Shown here piece by piece: positions 23,411 through 32,219 of a stretch of DNA of 41,148 bases. Origin of the DNA: an uncultured Leifsonia sp. GTDB taxonomy: Bacteria; Actinomycetota; Actinomycetes; Actinomycetales; Microbacteriaceae. The stretch lies in contig NZ_CAMFLC010000034.1 of the NCBI RefSeq assembly GCF_945957465.1, positions 1 through 41,148 of the forward strand, in the 5' to 3' direction. The stretch's first letter is position 1, and each line of letters opens with the position of its first letter. Position numbers and translations under genes: made by a program. The notes under the pieces are model-generated. The model was not told where the DNA came from. It saw only the letters and a program-made list of their open reading frames with translations, and did not search any database.

Positions 23411-23469
23411 CATTCGTGACGAATCGCGGCTTTCGTGGCACGAATATGGACATTCGTGACGAATCGCGG
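23411..23469. repeat. Three tandem palindromes with 20-bp phasing
   Basis: ATTCGTGACGAAT at 23412-23424, TTCGTGGCACGAA at 23432-23444, and ATTCGTGACGAAT at 23452-23464 are perfect 13-bp palindromes with centres at 23418, 23438 and 23458. The outer two sit inside an exact 19-bp direct repeat (23411-23429 and 23451-23469). The array fills the 78-bp gap between two convergent gene ends. It may be a protein-binding array, an extragenic repeat element or a bidirectional terminator. Confidence 0.85.
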
Positions 23470-23474
23470 GTGGC

Positions 23475-24524
23475 TTACGCGGGGGAGATGCTGACGTCGG
23501 CCGGCGGCACGGTGAGCGTGACGTGAGCGCCGGCGCTGAGCCGCAGCTCCGCGACCACAGCGGCGGGCACCAGCGCGGTGAGACGGTCGGTGCGCACGCG
23601 CACCAGGTCGTCGCGAGGTTCCAACGCCGTGACCGTGGCGGCGATCCCGGCCACGGCCTCCTGCGCATCCGCCATGGCCGCGCCCGGCCGAAGCGTCACC
23701 GACGACGGGCGCACCACCGCCGTCACCCGCCGGCCTTCCGGAATCGGCGCGGTCGGCGTCCCGCCGAGAGCGAGGCCGTCGTCGGTCACGAGACCGCTCG
23801 CCGTGCGCACACCGGTCAGGAGGCTGAGGCCGGTGAGCTCGGCGGTGAACGGGTTGCGCGGGTGCATCAGCACCTCGCGCGCATCGCCCTGCTCGACGAC
23901 CCGGCCGTTCTGCAGCACGGCGACGCGGTCGGCGAGCAGGTAGGCGTCGAGCGCATCGTGCGTGACGACGATCGCTGTGCGCCCGGCGAGCACGTCGGCC
24001 AGCATTCCGCGCAGCTCACCGGCGACCGCGACGTCGAGGGAGGCGAGCGGCTCATCCAGGAGGATCAGCTCCGGCTCGGCCGCGAGAGCCCGGGCGATGG
24101 CCACGCGCTGCGCCTGTCCGCCCGACAGGCCGCTCGGCCGGCGGTCCGCCAGCGCCCGGACGCCGGTGCGGTCGAGCCATTCGGCTGCCTTCGCGCGGGC
24201 GTCGGCGCGTGAGGCGCCGGACGACCGCGGTGCGAACTCGACGTTGCCGCGCACCGTGAGATGCGGGAACAGCAGGGCGTCCTGCGCGAGCAGCGCGATG
24301 GCGCGCCGGTGCGGCGGGAGCCAGACGGCGGGGAGGTCGAAGAGGGTCTCGTCCGCCAGCGTCGCCCGGCCGCCGTCGGGTCGGACCAGCCCGGCCAGCA
24401 TGCCGAGCACGGTCGACTTGCCCGCCCCGTTCGGGCCGAGCAGGGCGAGGGTCTCGCCCTGCTCCACAGCCAGGTCGACGGCCACGTCGCGCTCATCGAC
24501 CCGGGCCGAGAGCCGCAGCGTCAC
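23475..24524 (-). CDS. modC: Molybdate ABC transporter ATP-binding protein
   Basis: A 349-residue ABC ATPase. Walker A is GPNGAGKST, the Q-loop [12 protein letters not shown], the signature [15 protein letters not shown], Walker [13 protein letters not shown] and the switch His VVTHD. A TOBE/Mop-like C-terminal region follows from about residue 230 (VVRPSSVTL), which in ModC binds oxyanion and limits uptake. The GTG at 24524 overlaps the modB stop as GTGA. It is the last gene of the mop-modABC operon and energises molybdate import for the Moco island. Confidence 0.94.
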   Translation of the reverse strand: MTLRLSARVDERDVAVDLAVEQGETLALLGPNGAGKSTVLGMLAGLVRPDGGRATLADETLFDLPAVWLPPHRRAIALLAQDALLFPHLTVRGNVEFAPRSSGASRADARAKAAEWLDRTGVRALADRRPSGLSGGQAQRVAIARALAAEPELILLDEPLASLDVAVAGELRGMLADVLAGRTAIVVTHDALDAYLLADRVAVLQNGRVVEQGDAREVLMHPRNPFTAELTGLSLLTGVRTASGLVTDDGLALGGTPTAPIPEGRRVTAVVRPSSVTLRPGAAMADAQEAVAGIAATVTALEPRDDLVRVRTDRLTALVPAAVVAELRLSAGAHVTLTVPPADVSISPA

Positions 24525-25324
24525 GACGTCCTCCTGCGCAACGGCTCGCCTGCGCCGTGCGCGACGGCGACCACGGCGATCGCGACGGCGATCAGGACGA
24601 GCGACAGCGCCACCGCGGCGTCGGGGTCGGTCTCCCGCTGCAGATAGATCTCGAGCGGGAGGGTGCGGGTGGTGCCCTGGAGGCTGCCGGCGAAGGTCAG
24701 CGTCGCACCGAACTCGCCGAGCGCCCGCGCGAACGACAGGATCGCACCAGAGACGATTGCCGGGGCGACGAGCGGGAGGGTCACGCGGAACAGCGCGGAG
24801 GTCGGCCCGGCTCCCAGCGTGGCGGCGACGGCCTCGTAGCGTTCGCCCGTGGTCCGCAGTGCTCCCTCCAGGCTGAGGACGAGGAACGGTAGCGCCACGA
24901 AGGTCTGCGCGATGATGACGGCCGGAGTCGAGAACGCGATCGGGATCGCGCCCTCGAGCAGCCCGCGCCGGCCGTAGAGGGCGAGCAGGGCGAGGCCTCC
25001 GACGACCGGCGGCAGAACGAGCGGAAGCAGCACGATCGCACGGACCAGCCCGCGCCCGCGAAACGGGACGCGGGCGAGGACGACGGCCATCGGGATGCCG
25101 AGCACGAGACAGGCGGCGGTGGCGAGAAGGGAGGTGCGGAGACTGAGCAGGAGCGCATCCACCGACTCCGGCGAGGTGATGAGCGCGCCGAACTGTCCCC
25201 AGTTCACGCGTGTCACCATCGCGATGATGGGCAGCAGCACGAACAGTGCGCCGACCGCCGCGACGAGGAGAACCCAGCCGGGGACGCCGGTGGCAGCCCT
25301 CTCAGCGGCGCGCCGCGTCCTCAC
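24521..25324 (-). CDS. modB: Molybdate ABC transporter permease
   Basis: A 267-residue inner-membrane protein with about six helices (for example [20 protein letters not shown] and [19 protein letters not shown]) and the permease EAA loop [21 protein letters not shown]. The longer frame to 26053 overlaps modA; the GTG at 25324 makes a GTGA overlap with the modA stop. The [15 protein letters not shown] segment is typical of ModB. Confidence 0.94.
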   Translation of the reverse strand: MRTRRAAERAATGVPGWVLLVAAVGALFVLLPIIAMVTRVNWGQFGALITSPESVDALLLSLRTSLLATAACLVLGIPMAVVLARVPFRGRGLVRAIVLLPLVLPPVVGGLALLALYGRRGLLEGAIPIAFSTPAVIIAQTFVALPFLVLSLEGALRTTGERYEAVAATLGAGPTSALFRVTLPLVAPAIVSGAILSFARALGEFGATLTFAGSLQGTTRTLPLEIYLQRETDPDAAVALSLVLIAVAIAVVAVAHGAGEPLRRRTS

Positions 25325-26154
25325 GGCGCGCCGAACCCGGCCGCCTCGAGCACCTTCCTGCCCTCCGGGCCGGTCACGAAGGCGATGAACGCTGCGCCAC
25401 CCGTGGCGTTGGGGCCGTGCTCGATCGAGGCGATCGGGTAGGTGTTGACCACGTCCCTCGCCTCGGGGAACGGCACCGAGTCCACGCTGTCGCCCGCGCC
25501 CTTCACATCGGTGGCGTAGACGACACCGGCGTCGGCCTCGCCGGAGGACACTTTGCCGAGCACGTCCGTGACCGACGACTCCTGGCTGACCGGATGCAGC
25601 TTCACGCCGGTCGTGCTCTCGACGGTGGCGGTCGCCGCCCCGCACGGCACCTGCGGAGCACAGACGACCGTCTTGACGCCCGGCTCGGCGAGGTCTGCCC
25701 AGGCCGAGATGTGCGCCGGATCGCCGCGCGGCACGGCGATCGCGAGGACGTTCGTCGCGAAGTCGACCGGATCGCCGTCCGTCACGCCCGCGCCGATCGC
25801 TTTCTTCATGTTCTTCTCGTCGGCGGAGGCGAACACGTCGGCGGGAGCGCCCGCGGTCAACTGCGTGACCAGGTCGGAAGAGCCGGCGAAGCTGAAGGTG
25901 ACGGTGCTTCCGGGGTTCGCCTTCTCGAACTCCCGGCCGAGCTCGGTGAACGTCTTCGTCAGGGAGGCCGCGGCGAAGACCGTGATCGTGCCCGTCACCG
26001 CGTGCGTGGTCGGTGTCTGCGAGGTCACGGGGGCGCCCGCGCCGGCCGAGCACCCGGTGGCGGCGAGCAGCAGCGCCGCAAGTGCGGCCCCGGAGATCGC
26101 GAGCCGTCCTCGGCCTCGCGTGCCGATGGTCCTGTCGGGCCGTTCGGTCTTCAT
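25321..26154 (-). CDS. modA: Molybdate-binding lipoprotein
   Basis: A 277-residue substrate-binding protein. Signal peptide [12 protein letters not shown] with a lipobox Cys around residue 35, so it is anchored outside the membrane. [20 protein letters not shown] is the ModA start, [20 protein letters not shown] and [11 protein letters not shown] the oxyanion-site segments, and [14 protein letters not shown] the second lobe. The ATG at 26154 overlaps the stop of the HTH-TOBE gene (ATGA). Confidence 0.95.
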   Translation of the reverse strand: MKTERPDRTIGTRGRGRLAISGAALAALLLAATGCSAGAGAPVTSQTPTTHAVTGTITVFAAASLTKTFTELGREFEKANPGSTVTFSFAGSSDLVTQLTAGAPADVFASADEKNMKKAIGAGVTDGDPVDFATNVLAIAVPRGDPAHISAWADLAEPGVKTVVCAPQVPCGAATATVESTTGVKLHPVSQESSVTDVLGKVSSGEADAGVVYATDVKGAGDSVDSVPFPEARDVVNTYPIASIEHGPNATGGAAFIAFVTGPEGRKVLEAAGFGAP

Positions 26155-26570
26155 CCTGTCGCTCCTCGTTCTGTGACCGCCGAGGTCTCGACGATGACGT
26201 TGGTCGCCTTGATCGCGGCGACGGCCACGGATCCCCGTTCCAGCCCGAGCTCGCGCACGGCCTCGCTGCTGATGAGCGAGACCACGCGGTGCGGGCCGCA
26301 CTGCAGCTCCACCTGCGCCATCACCGTGTCCATGACGATGTCGGTGACGATCCCGACGAACCGGTTGCGGGCCGACCGGCCGACCGCCGACGGATCGGTG
26401 GGGAGGACGGCGTTCTGCTTGGCGATCCCGGCGAGCTCCAGGCCATCGACCACGGTTCGTCCGACATCGTCTTTGGAACTGGTCAGCATTCCGGCGTCGA
26501 TCCAGCGGCGCACGGTGTCGTCGCTCACCCCGAGAAAGCTCGCGGCATCCTTCACCCGTATCTGCGGCAT
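26151..26570 (-). CDS. HTH-TOBE molybdate-responsive regulator or molybdopterin-binding protein
   Basis: A 139-residue two-part protein. Residues 1-50 are a MerR/excisionase-type HTH ([20 protein letters not shown]), and residues about 65-135 are a single Mop/TOBE domain ([17 protein letters not shown], then [15 protein letters not shown]). It lacks the ModE architecture, but the combination is ModE-like: TOBE binds molybdate and the HTH binds DNA. It heads mop-modABC, joined to modA by an ATGA overlap. The ATG at 26570 has TAGAGT 7 nt upstream, so autoregulation at a leaderless promoter is plausible. Confidence 0.88.
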   Translation of the reverse strand: MPQIRVKDAASFLGVSDDTVRRWIDAGMLTSSKDDVGRTVVDGLELAGIAKQNAVLPTDPSAVGRSARNRFVGIVTDIVMDTVMAQVELQCGPHRVVSLISSEAVRELGLERGSVAVAAIKATNVIVETSAVTERGATG

Positions 26571-26577
26571 GAAAGCA

Positions 26578-26583
26578 ACTCTA
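26578..26583 (-). promoter_or_regulatory. -10 hexamer of the mop-modABC operon, leaderless
   Basis: Minus-strand TAGAGT ends 7 nt before the ATG at 26570; the same hexamer precedes the gene at 6194. Confidence 0.55.
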
Positions 26584-26615
26584 GACCCGCATCCGCGGGG
26601 AATCGAGGTGCGGTG

Positions 26616-27029
26616 TCAGAGGCCGACCCACTCCGACTCACCGTCGGAGAAGTGCTGTCGCTTCCAGATCGGCACGCGCGACTTGATCTGCTCGACCAGC
26701 TCGGCGCACGCGGCGAACGCCTCGGCGCGGTGCGGAGCGGCGACGGAGGCGATGAGGGCGAGGTCGCCGATCGTGAGCGAGCCCACCCGGTGCACCGCCG
26801 CCACGCGCAGCCCCGTCCGCTCGGCGACCTCTTCGCAGCACGACCGCAGGAACTCCGACGCCTGCGGATGGGCGCGATAGTCGAGGGACACGACCGGCCG
26901 GCCGCCGTCGTGATCGCGCACGATTCCCTGGAACGAGACCACGGCGCCGGCCTCCCGCCGCCAGACGAACTCGTCCAGTGTCGACGGGTCGAGCGGACGG
27001 TCGGAGACGTCGGCGAACACGTCGCTCAT
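26616..27029 (-). CDS. moaE: Molybdopterin synthase catalytic subunit
   Basis: A 137-residue MoaE. VVSFQGIVRDHDGGRPVVSL is the start of the fold, AVHRVGSLTIGDLALIASVA its core, and EQIKSRVPIWKRQHFSDG holds the catalytic lysines. With thiocarboxylated MoaD it converts cyclic pyranopterin monophosphate to molybdopterin. The ATG at 27029 overlaps the moaC-mog stop as ATGA; the longer frame lies in that gene. The gap to the mod operon is 45 bp. Confidence 0.95.
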   Translation of the reverse strand: MSDVFADVSDRPLDPSTLDEFVWRREAGAVVSFQGIVRDHDGGRPVVSLDYRAHPQASEFLRSCCEEVAERTGLRVAAVHRVGSLTIGDLALIASVAAPHRAEAFAACAELVEQIKSRVPIWKRQHFSDGESEWVGL

Positions 27030-28048
27030 CGCACCGCTCCTTCGTGGTCGCCGCCGGCCAGCTGGTCGAGCAGGTGCGCGAGCACGGGTTGCAGCACGGC
27101 CAGCCCGTCGTTCACCCCGCCGCGCGAGCCGGGGAGGTTGACGACGAGCGTCGTTCCCGCGACGCCGGCGCGCCCCCGGCTGAGCGCCGCGAGTGGCGTG
27201 GAGGCCGCCCCGCGCGCACGCAGGGCGTCGGCCAGGCCGGGCAGGTCGCGATCGATCACCGCGGCCGTCGCCTCGGGTGTGCGATCGTCGGGGGCGACAC
27301 CGGTGCCTCCGGTGGTGAGGACGACGCGGGGACGTTCCGCGACGGCCGTGCGCACCGCGGAAGCGATCTCGGCGTCCGGCACGACCCGGACGTCCGCCCG
27401 CAGCCCCTGGACGGCCAGCCACTCCGCAATGACGGGTCCGGTGGTGTCGGCAGCCTCGCCGGCGGCCGCCCGCGTGGACGCGACGATGACGACCGCCGCG
27501 TCCGGCGCCGCCGGCGCCGCCGGGTCGGTCGGGGGTGCGAGCGCGGGCGCGGGGTCGACGACGGTCTCCTCGCCCGGACGTCGCCAGTCGCCGCGCTTTC
27601 CGCCGCTCTTGGCGACCAGCCGCACGTCCGTCATGCTCGCGGCCGGATCGACGGCCTTCACCATGTCGTGCAGGGTCAGTCCGGCGACGGCGACGGCGGT
27701 CAGCGCCTCCATCTCGACGCCCGTCCGGCCGTGGGTGCGCGCGACCGCCTCGACCGCGATGGTGCCGGCGGCCGGGTCGAGCGTGAAGTCCACCTGCACC
27801 GAGGTCAGCGGCACCGGGTGGCAGAGCGGGATGAGGTCGCTCGTGCGCTTGGCGCCGGCGATCCCCGCGATGCGCGCGGTCGCCAGCACATCGGCTTTGG
27901 GAAGATCGTCGGCCGCGACCAGCCGGACGACCTCGGGCGTGGTCACCAGACGCCCGCGGGCGAAGGCCTCCCGATCGGTCTCCGGCTTGGCGCCCACGTC
28001 GATCATGCGGGCTCGGCCGTCGGCGTCCAGGTGGGTGAGTCGGCTCAT
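27026..28048 (-). CDS. MoaC-Mog fusion: cyclic pyranopterin monophosphate synthase plus molybdopterin adenylyltransferase
   Basis: A 340-residue bifunctional protein. Residues 1 to about 157 are MoaC (MIDVGAKPETDREA, LIPLCHPVPLTSVQVDF, GRTGVEMEALTAVAVAGL). An Ala/Pro-rich linker of about 25 residues follows, then a MogA/MoaB domain (VVIVASTRAAAGEAADTTG, LTTGGTGVAPDDRTPEAT, LPGSRGGVNDGLAVL). MoaC works with MoaA on GTP; Mog adenylates molybdopterin before Mo insertion by MoeA. So early and late steps are on one chain. Start at 28048 overlaps moeA (ATGA). Confidence 0.94.
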   Translation of the reverse strand: MSRLTHLDADGRARMIDVGAKPETDREAFARGRLVTTPEVVRLVAADDLPKADVLATARIAGIAGAKRTSDLIPLCHPVPLTSVQVDFTLDPAAGTIAVEAVARTHGRTGVEMEALTAVAVAGLTLHDMVKAVDPAASMTDVRLVAKSGGKRGDWRRPGEETVVDPAPALAPPTDPAAPAAPDAAVVIVASTRAAAGEAADTTGPVIAEWLAVQGLRADVRVVPDAEIASAVRTAVAERPRVVLTTGGTGVAPDDRTPEATAAVIDRDLPGLADALRARGAASTPLAALSRGRAGVAGTTLVVNLPGSRGGVNDGLAVLQPVLAHLLDQLAGGDHEGAVR

Positions 28049-29259
28049 AGTGTCCAGACTGTCACGTCCGCGCCCGCTTCGACGTCCTCCGCCTCGGCGG
28101 CCAGGTCGATCAGCACGTCGGCGTTCGCCATCGCGGCCACCAGGTGCGAGCCGGGACCGGAGACCGGTGCGACGCCGTCCGGCGTGAGCCGGCCGCGCAG
28201 GAACTGCCGCTTGCCCGGCACGGAGCGTACCGCTTCGGTCAGGGGGGCATGGCCGAGCGGCAGCTGCGGCAGCCCGGCGGCTTCGCGCAGCGGGCCCCGC
28301 AAGAACACCGCGAACGACACCTGCGTGCTGACCGGGTTGCCGGGGAAGCACAGCACAGGAACACCGTCGACGACCGCCGTCGCCTGCGGGCCGCCCGGCT
28401 GCATCGCGACGGTCGTGACCTCGGCCCCACGAGGGAGGAGCACCTCGCGCACCACCTCGTACGCCCCCTTCGAAATGCCTCCGGAGGTCACGACGAGATC
28501 GCTGGAGGCCACGGCCGCGTCGAAGGCCCGCGCGAACGCCTCCGGGTCGTCATCGCTGCTCGCGCGCACCGACACCACGGCTCCTGCCTCCTCGACGAGC
28601 GCGGCGAGGGCGACGCCGTTCGCGTCGAAGACCTGCCCGAAGCGCACACTCTCGCCGGGCGCGGCGAGCTCGGACCCGGTGGTGAGGATCGCGACGCGCA
28701 ACCGCGCCCGCACGTCCACCGTCGTCACGCCGGCCGCCGCCAGCGCGGCCAGATGCCGCGGGGCGAGACGGGTGCCCGCCCGCACCAGCACTTCGCCACG
28801 GCGGAGGTCGCTGCCGCGCTCCCGGACGAACTCGCCGCTCGTACGGGGCCGCCGTATCTCGACCACGGCGCCGGAGAGGTCGTCGTCTCTGCCGAGGATG
28901 AGCTCGGTGTCCTCCACGGGCACGATCGCGTCGGCTCCGCTCGGCACCGGAGCCCCCGTCATGATGCGGATCGCGGTGCCGGCGGCCAGGATGACGGGAA
29001 CCTCGTGCCCGGCCGGCACGTCGCCGGTGACCTCCAGCGCGACAGGCACGTGCGCGACGTCCGCGGCGCGAACGGCGAAGCCGTCCATCTGCGAGTTGCG
29101 GAACAGCGGCAGGTCGACCTCCGATCGCACATCGCCGGCGGCGACCCGGCCGCGCGCCTCGGAGAGCGGGACGGCCTCCACAGCGGGCTCGGCCGTCAAG
29201 GGCGCCAGGAGGCGGGTGACGTGTTCGGCGTGCTCGTCGACGCTGCGCGGTGGGGTCAT
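28045..29259 (-). CDS. moeA: Molybdopterin molybdenumtransferase
   Basis: A 404-residue MoeA. IRIMTGAPVPSGADAIVPVE is the hallmark, with GDVPAGHEVP before it, LTTGGS-type segments ILTTGSELAAPGE and VVTSGGISKGAYEVV, and CFPGNPVSTQVSF toward the end. MoeA inserts molybdate into adenylated molybdopterin to give Mo-MPT, the form that sulfite-oxidase-family enzymes use. The ATG at 29259 has GATACT 6 nt upstream. It overlaps moaC-mog by 4 bp and heads the biosynthetic run to moaE. Confidence 0.95.
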   Translation of the reverse strand: MTPPRSVDEHAEHVTRLLAPLTAEPAVEAVPLSEARGRVAAGDVRSEVDLPLFRNSQMDGFAVRAADVAHVPVALEVTGDVPAGHEVPVILAAGTAIRIMTGAPVPSGADAIVPVEDTELILGRDDDLSGAVVEIRRPRTSGEFVRERGSDLRRGEVLVRAGTRLAPRHLAALAAAGVTTVDVRARLRVAILTTGSELAAPGESVRFGQVFDANGVALAALVEEAGAVVSVRASSDDDPEAFARAFDAAVASSDLVVTSGGISKGAYEVVREVLLPRGAEVTTVAMQPGGPQATAVVDGVPVLCFPGNPVSTQVSFAVFLRGPLREAAGLPQLPLGHAPLTEAVRSVPGKRQFLRGRLTPDGVAPVSGPGSHLVAAMANADVLIDLAAEAEDVEAGADVTVWTL

Positions 29260-29265
29260 GGGTTC

Positions 29266-29271
29266 AGTATC
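29266..29271 (-). promoter_or_regulatory. -10 hexamer of moeA operon, leaderless
   Basis: Minus-strand GATACT ends 6 nt before the moeA ATG at 29259. Confidence 0.5.
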
Positions 29272-29309
29272 CCGCGGGCTTCCGAGCCGTGCGAGGCCCG
29301 CACCGCACC

Positions 29310-29360
29310 GGGGTCGCGACGCGCCGCTTCGCCGGCTGCCTGACGGCGTGTTGCGACCCC
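29310..29360. terminator. Long hairpin between moeB and moeA
   Basis: Arms 29310-29326 and 29344-29360 match at 15 of 17 positions around a 17-nt loop; the two others are G-U in plus-strand RNA. It begins 18 bp past the moeB stop at 29378 on the minus strand and may separate the molybdoenzyme-moeB transcript from the moeA operon. There is no T-run. Confidence 0.5.
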
Positions 29361-29377
29361 TGTGCTGCGCACGCGCG

Positions 29378-30571
29378 TCAGTAGCGGGGGAGGGTCGGGT
29401 CGACGTCGCGCGACCACGCGTCGAGGCCCCCGGCGAGCACGACGCCCGACGTGCCCGCCGCGGCGAGCGCGCGACGCGCGGTCTCCGCCCGCACGCCGTG
29501 GTGGCAGATGATCACGATCGGGTCGTCGCTGAGGCGCTCGGCCACGCCGGCGGCGTCGCGGACGACGACGTCGAGCGGCACCAGGAGTGAGCCGGGCAGC
29601 GCGGCGATGTCGGCCTCCCACGGCTCGCGCACGTCGAGCAGCGTGTGCGGCCGCCCGGCGGCCAGACGCGACGCCAGCTCGGCCGGCGAGATCGAGACGG
29701 CGGCGGCCGAGGTGGAGGCGGCCGAGGCGGCCGAGGCGTCCGGCGCGGGCGCGAGCCCGCAGAACAGGTCGTAGTCGATCAGCTCCGTGATGGGCTCGGC
29801 GGCCGGGTCGGACGCGTACGCCAGCTCCCGGAACGTGCCGCGTAGCCCGTCGTGGACCACGACGCGGCCGAGCAGGAGGTCGCCCTCCCCGGTCACGACC
29901 TTGATCGCCTCGCTCGCCATCAACGACCCGATCACGCCGCACACGCTCGGCAGCACCCCCGCCTCCGCGCAGCTCGGAACCGTGCCGGGTTCGGGCGGCT
30001 GCGGGAACAGGTCGCGGTAGTGGGGACCCTGCCCGGCCCAGCTGAGGCCCACCTGGCCGCCGAACCGGTGGACCGCACCCCACACGACGGGGAGGCCGGC
30101 GAGCAGCGCCGCGTCGTCCACCAGGTAGCGGGTGGGGAAGTTGTCGCTCCCGTCGAGCACCAGGTCGAACCCGCTCAGGATGGCCTCGGCGTTCGCGGAC
30201 GTGAGCCGCTCGGGGAACACCCGCACGGCGATGCCCGCGTCGATCGCGCGGATCGTGTCGGCCGCCGACGCCGTCTTCGGCCGGCCGAGGTCGCGCTCGC
30301 CGTGGATGGTCTGCCGGGGGAGGTTGCTGACCTCCACGCTGTCGTCGTCGACGATCCCGATCGTCCCGAATCCGGCTCCCGCGAGCAGGGGGAGGACAGC
30401 CGAGCCGAGCCCGCCGGCGCCCACCACGAGCACGCGGGCGGCGCGCAGGCGGCGCTGGGCGATCTCCCCGAAGCCCGGGAGGATCTCGGTACGCGAGTAG
30501 CGTGCGCGCAGCGCGGACGGGAGGGCGGGTCCTGGCTCCACGAGGGGGTGCGGACGGACGGGGGAGGCCAT
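29378..30571 (-). CDS. moeB: MoeB-type adenylyltransferase with C-terminal rhodanese domain
   Basis: A 397-residue E1-like enzyme. VLVVGAGGLGSAVLPLLAGA is the ATP site, DDDSVEVSNLPRQTIHGERD the metal and Arg-finger segment, LVLDGSDNFPTRYLVDD the next motif, and VLPSVCGVIGSL the Cys region. A rhodanese domain starts near residue 290, with active-site loop CHHGVRAETA. It adenylates the MoaD C-terminus, and the rhodanese can hand on sulfur; ThiF-like work on ThiS is possible too. The ATG at 30571 is chosen over an in-frame TTG at 30583. It follows the membrane molybdoenzyme by 15 bp and is probably cotranscribed with it. Confidence 0.93.
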   Translation of the reverse strand: MASPVRPHPLVEPGPALPSALRARYSRTEILPGFGEIAQRRLRAARVLVVGAGGLGSAVLPLLAGAGFGTIGIVDDDSVEVSNLPRQTIHGERDLGRPKTASAADTIRAIDAGIAVRVFPERLTSANAEAILSGFDLVLDGSDNFPTRYLVDDAALLAGLPVVWGAVHRFGGQVGLSWAGQGPHYRDLFPQPPEPGTVPSCAEAGVLPSVCGVIGSLMASEAIKVVTGEGDLLLGRVVVHDGLRGTFRELAYASDPAAEPITELIDYDLFCGLAPAPDASAASAASTSAAAVSISPAELASRLAAGRPHTLLDVREPWEADIAALPGSLLVPLDVVVRDAAGVAERLSDDPIVIICHHGVRAETARRALAAAGTSGVVLAGGLDAWSRDVDPTLPRY

Positions 30572-30586
30572 GGAGCTAGTCAAGCA

Positions 30587-32113
30587 CTAGACGACCGTCA
30601 CGCTGATCGTGTGCAGCCCCGTCGCGCCGTCGGGAACGACGTCCTGCACCTTCGCCGTCTGCACCGTGCCGTGCGCGTCGGTCGCGCGGACCTTGATCGT
30701 GTGCGAGCCGGGGGTGGCCTGCCACGCGTACTTCCACTGCCGCCACGTGTCGGCCGAGATCGCGTCCGCGAGGGTCGCCTGCTGCCAGGCGCCGCCGTCG
30801 ACCTGCACATGCACCGCGCTCACGCCGACGTGCTGCGACCAGGCCACGCCCGCGACGGCGACCGTGCCCGCCTTCACCTGGCGGCCGTCCGCCGGCACGT
30901 CGATGCGCGACTGGAGCTTGACCGGGCCGCGCTCGGACCAGCCGCGGTCGGTCCAGTACGACGTGGCCTTGTCGAAACGCGTCACCTCGAGCTGGACGAC
31001 CCATTTGGTCGCCGAGACGTACCCGTAGAGTCCCGGCACGACCATGCGCACCGGGTAGCCGTGCTCGAGCGGGAGGGGCTGGCCGTTCATGCCGACGGCG
31101 AGGATCGCGTTGCGCTCGTCGGTCAGCGCCTCCAGCGGGGTGCCGGCCGTCCAGCCGTCCTGGCTGTGCGAGAGGACCATGTCGGCGTCGGCCGACGGCC
31201 GCGCACGGGCCAGCAGGTGCCGGATGGGGTAGCCGAGCCAGACCGCGTTGCCGATCAGGTCGCCGCCGACCTCGTTGGAGACGCAGGTGAGGGTGGTGAT
31301 GGACTCCTCCAGCGGCAGCGCCAGCAGTTGCGCGAAGGTCAGCTCGACCTCCTCCTCGACCATCCCGGTGATCCGCAGCTTCCAGTGCTGCGGCTGGATG
31401 CCGGGAATCTGCAACGCGGTGTCGATGCGGTAGAAGTCGGCGTTCGGCGTGATGATCGGCGACAGGCCGGCGACGTCGAAGGAGGCGCCGGCCGGCACCG
31501 GGGGAGCCGCGACCGCGGCCTTCGGCAGGTGGAAGGCGGCGCGGGCGGCCGCGGCCGCGCGGTACCCGCCCGCGATCACCTGGCCGACCACGGTGGCGAG
31601 GATGCCGCCGAGCGCGGTGCCCGTCGCGGCCGCCACGAACCGGCGTCGCGAGACGGCCCCTTGCGGAGCGATCCGGGTCGGCTCGGTGCCGCGCAGCAGC
31701 TCGATCAGCCAGCCCAGGAAGAGGGTGCCGACCAGCGCGGCCAGCACCGACGGCAGCACGTCGACGATCCCGCCCCCGGAGCGCGTGATCGCGGCGAACG
31801 CGCCGACGACTCCGCCGATGCCGATCAGCACCCGGCCCAGCGGCGGGCGACGCAGCTCGGCCCAGCCCGCGAGCCCGCCTCCCACGGCGAGCGCGACCGC
31901 CAGGGACACGATGAGGAAGGCTTTGTCGCCGGTGCCGAACACTCCGATGACGGCGTTCTTGAGCCACGCCGGAGTGAGGTCGATCACCAGGGAGCCGACC
32001 ACCAGGATGGGGCTGCCGTCCTGCACGCCGACGGCGCTCACGATCTCGGCCGCGCCGACGCCTGCGGCCACGCTCGCGACACCCGCCGCGGCGGACCTCC
32101 AGAAGGCTCTCAC
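30587..32113 (-). CDS. Membrane-anchored sulfite-oxidase-family molybdoenzyme
   Basis: About 508 residues from the GTG at 32113 (544 if the ATG at 32221 is used). Four membrane helices come first, followed by a twin-arginine-like SRRRFVAAATGTALGG and a further hydrophobic stretch, so the catalytic part probably faces outward. The Moco domain has TLTCVSNEVGGDLIGNAVW with the Mo-ligating Cys. A Mo-co dimerisation domain (VAVAGVAWSQHVGVSAVHVQ) ends the protein. The family oxidises sulfite or reduces related substrates; the electron partner is not coded nearby. The start is uncertain: the GTG at 32113 overlaps a possible 8-codon leaderless ORF, and the long form would share bases with the divergent helicase's ATG. 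Confidence 0.88.
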   Translation of the reverse strand: MRAFWRSAAAGVASVAAGVGAAEIVSAVGVQDGSPILVVGSLVIDLTPAWLKNAVIGVFGTGDKAFLIVSLAVALAVGGGLAGWAELRRPPLGRVLIGIGGVVGAFAAITRSGGGIVDVLPSVLAALVGTLFLGWLIELLRGTEPTRIAPQGAVSRRRFVAAATGTALGGILATVVGQVIAGGYRAAAAARAAFHLPKAAVAAPPVPAGASFDVAGLSPIITPNADFYRIDTALQIPGIQPQHWKLRITGMVEEEVELTFAQLLALPLEESITTLTCVSNEVGGDLIGNAVWLGYPIRHLLARARPSADADMVLSHSQDGWTAGTPLEALTDERNAILAVGMNGQPLPLEHGYPVRMVVPGLYGYVSATKWVVQLEVTRFDKATSYWTDRGWSERGPVKLQSRIDVPADGRQVKAGTVAVAGVAWSQHVGVSAVHVQVDGGAWQQATLADAISADTWRQWKYAWQATPGSHTIKVRATDAHGTVQTAKVQDVVPDGATGLHTISVTVV

Positions 32114-32136
32114 CGGTCCCGCCAGGACGCTCTCAT
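32110..32136 (-). other. Possible leaderless 8-codon upstream ORF
   Basis: On the minus strand, TATCCT (32148 to 32143) is followed after 6 nt by an ATG that opens an ORF reading MRASWRDR and stopping at a TGA that overlaps the GTG at 32113 as GTGA. If the promoter is real, the mRNA would begin at this ATG and the tiny ORF would couple translation into the molybdoenzyme gene. Confidence 0.35.
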
Positions 32137-32219
32137 AGCGGAAGGATAACCGCGCGATCCGGTGGATACGCCGAACGTCCGCGCCGGACGCGCCTGCCGG
32201 CTGTGACAGGCTTGAGCGC

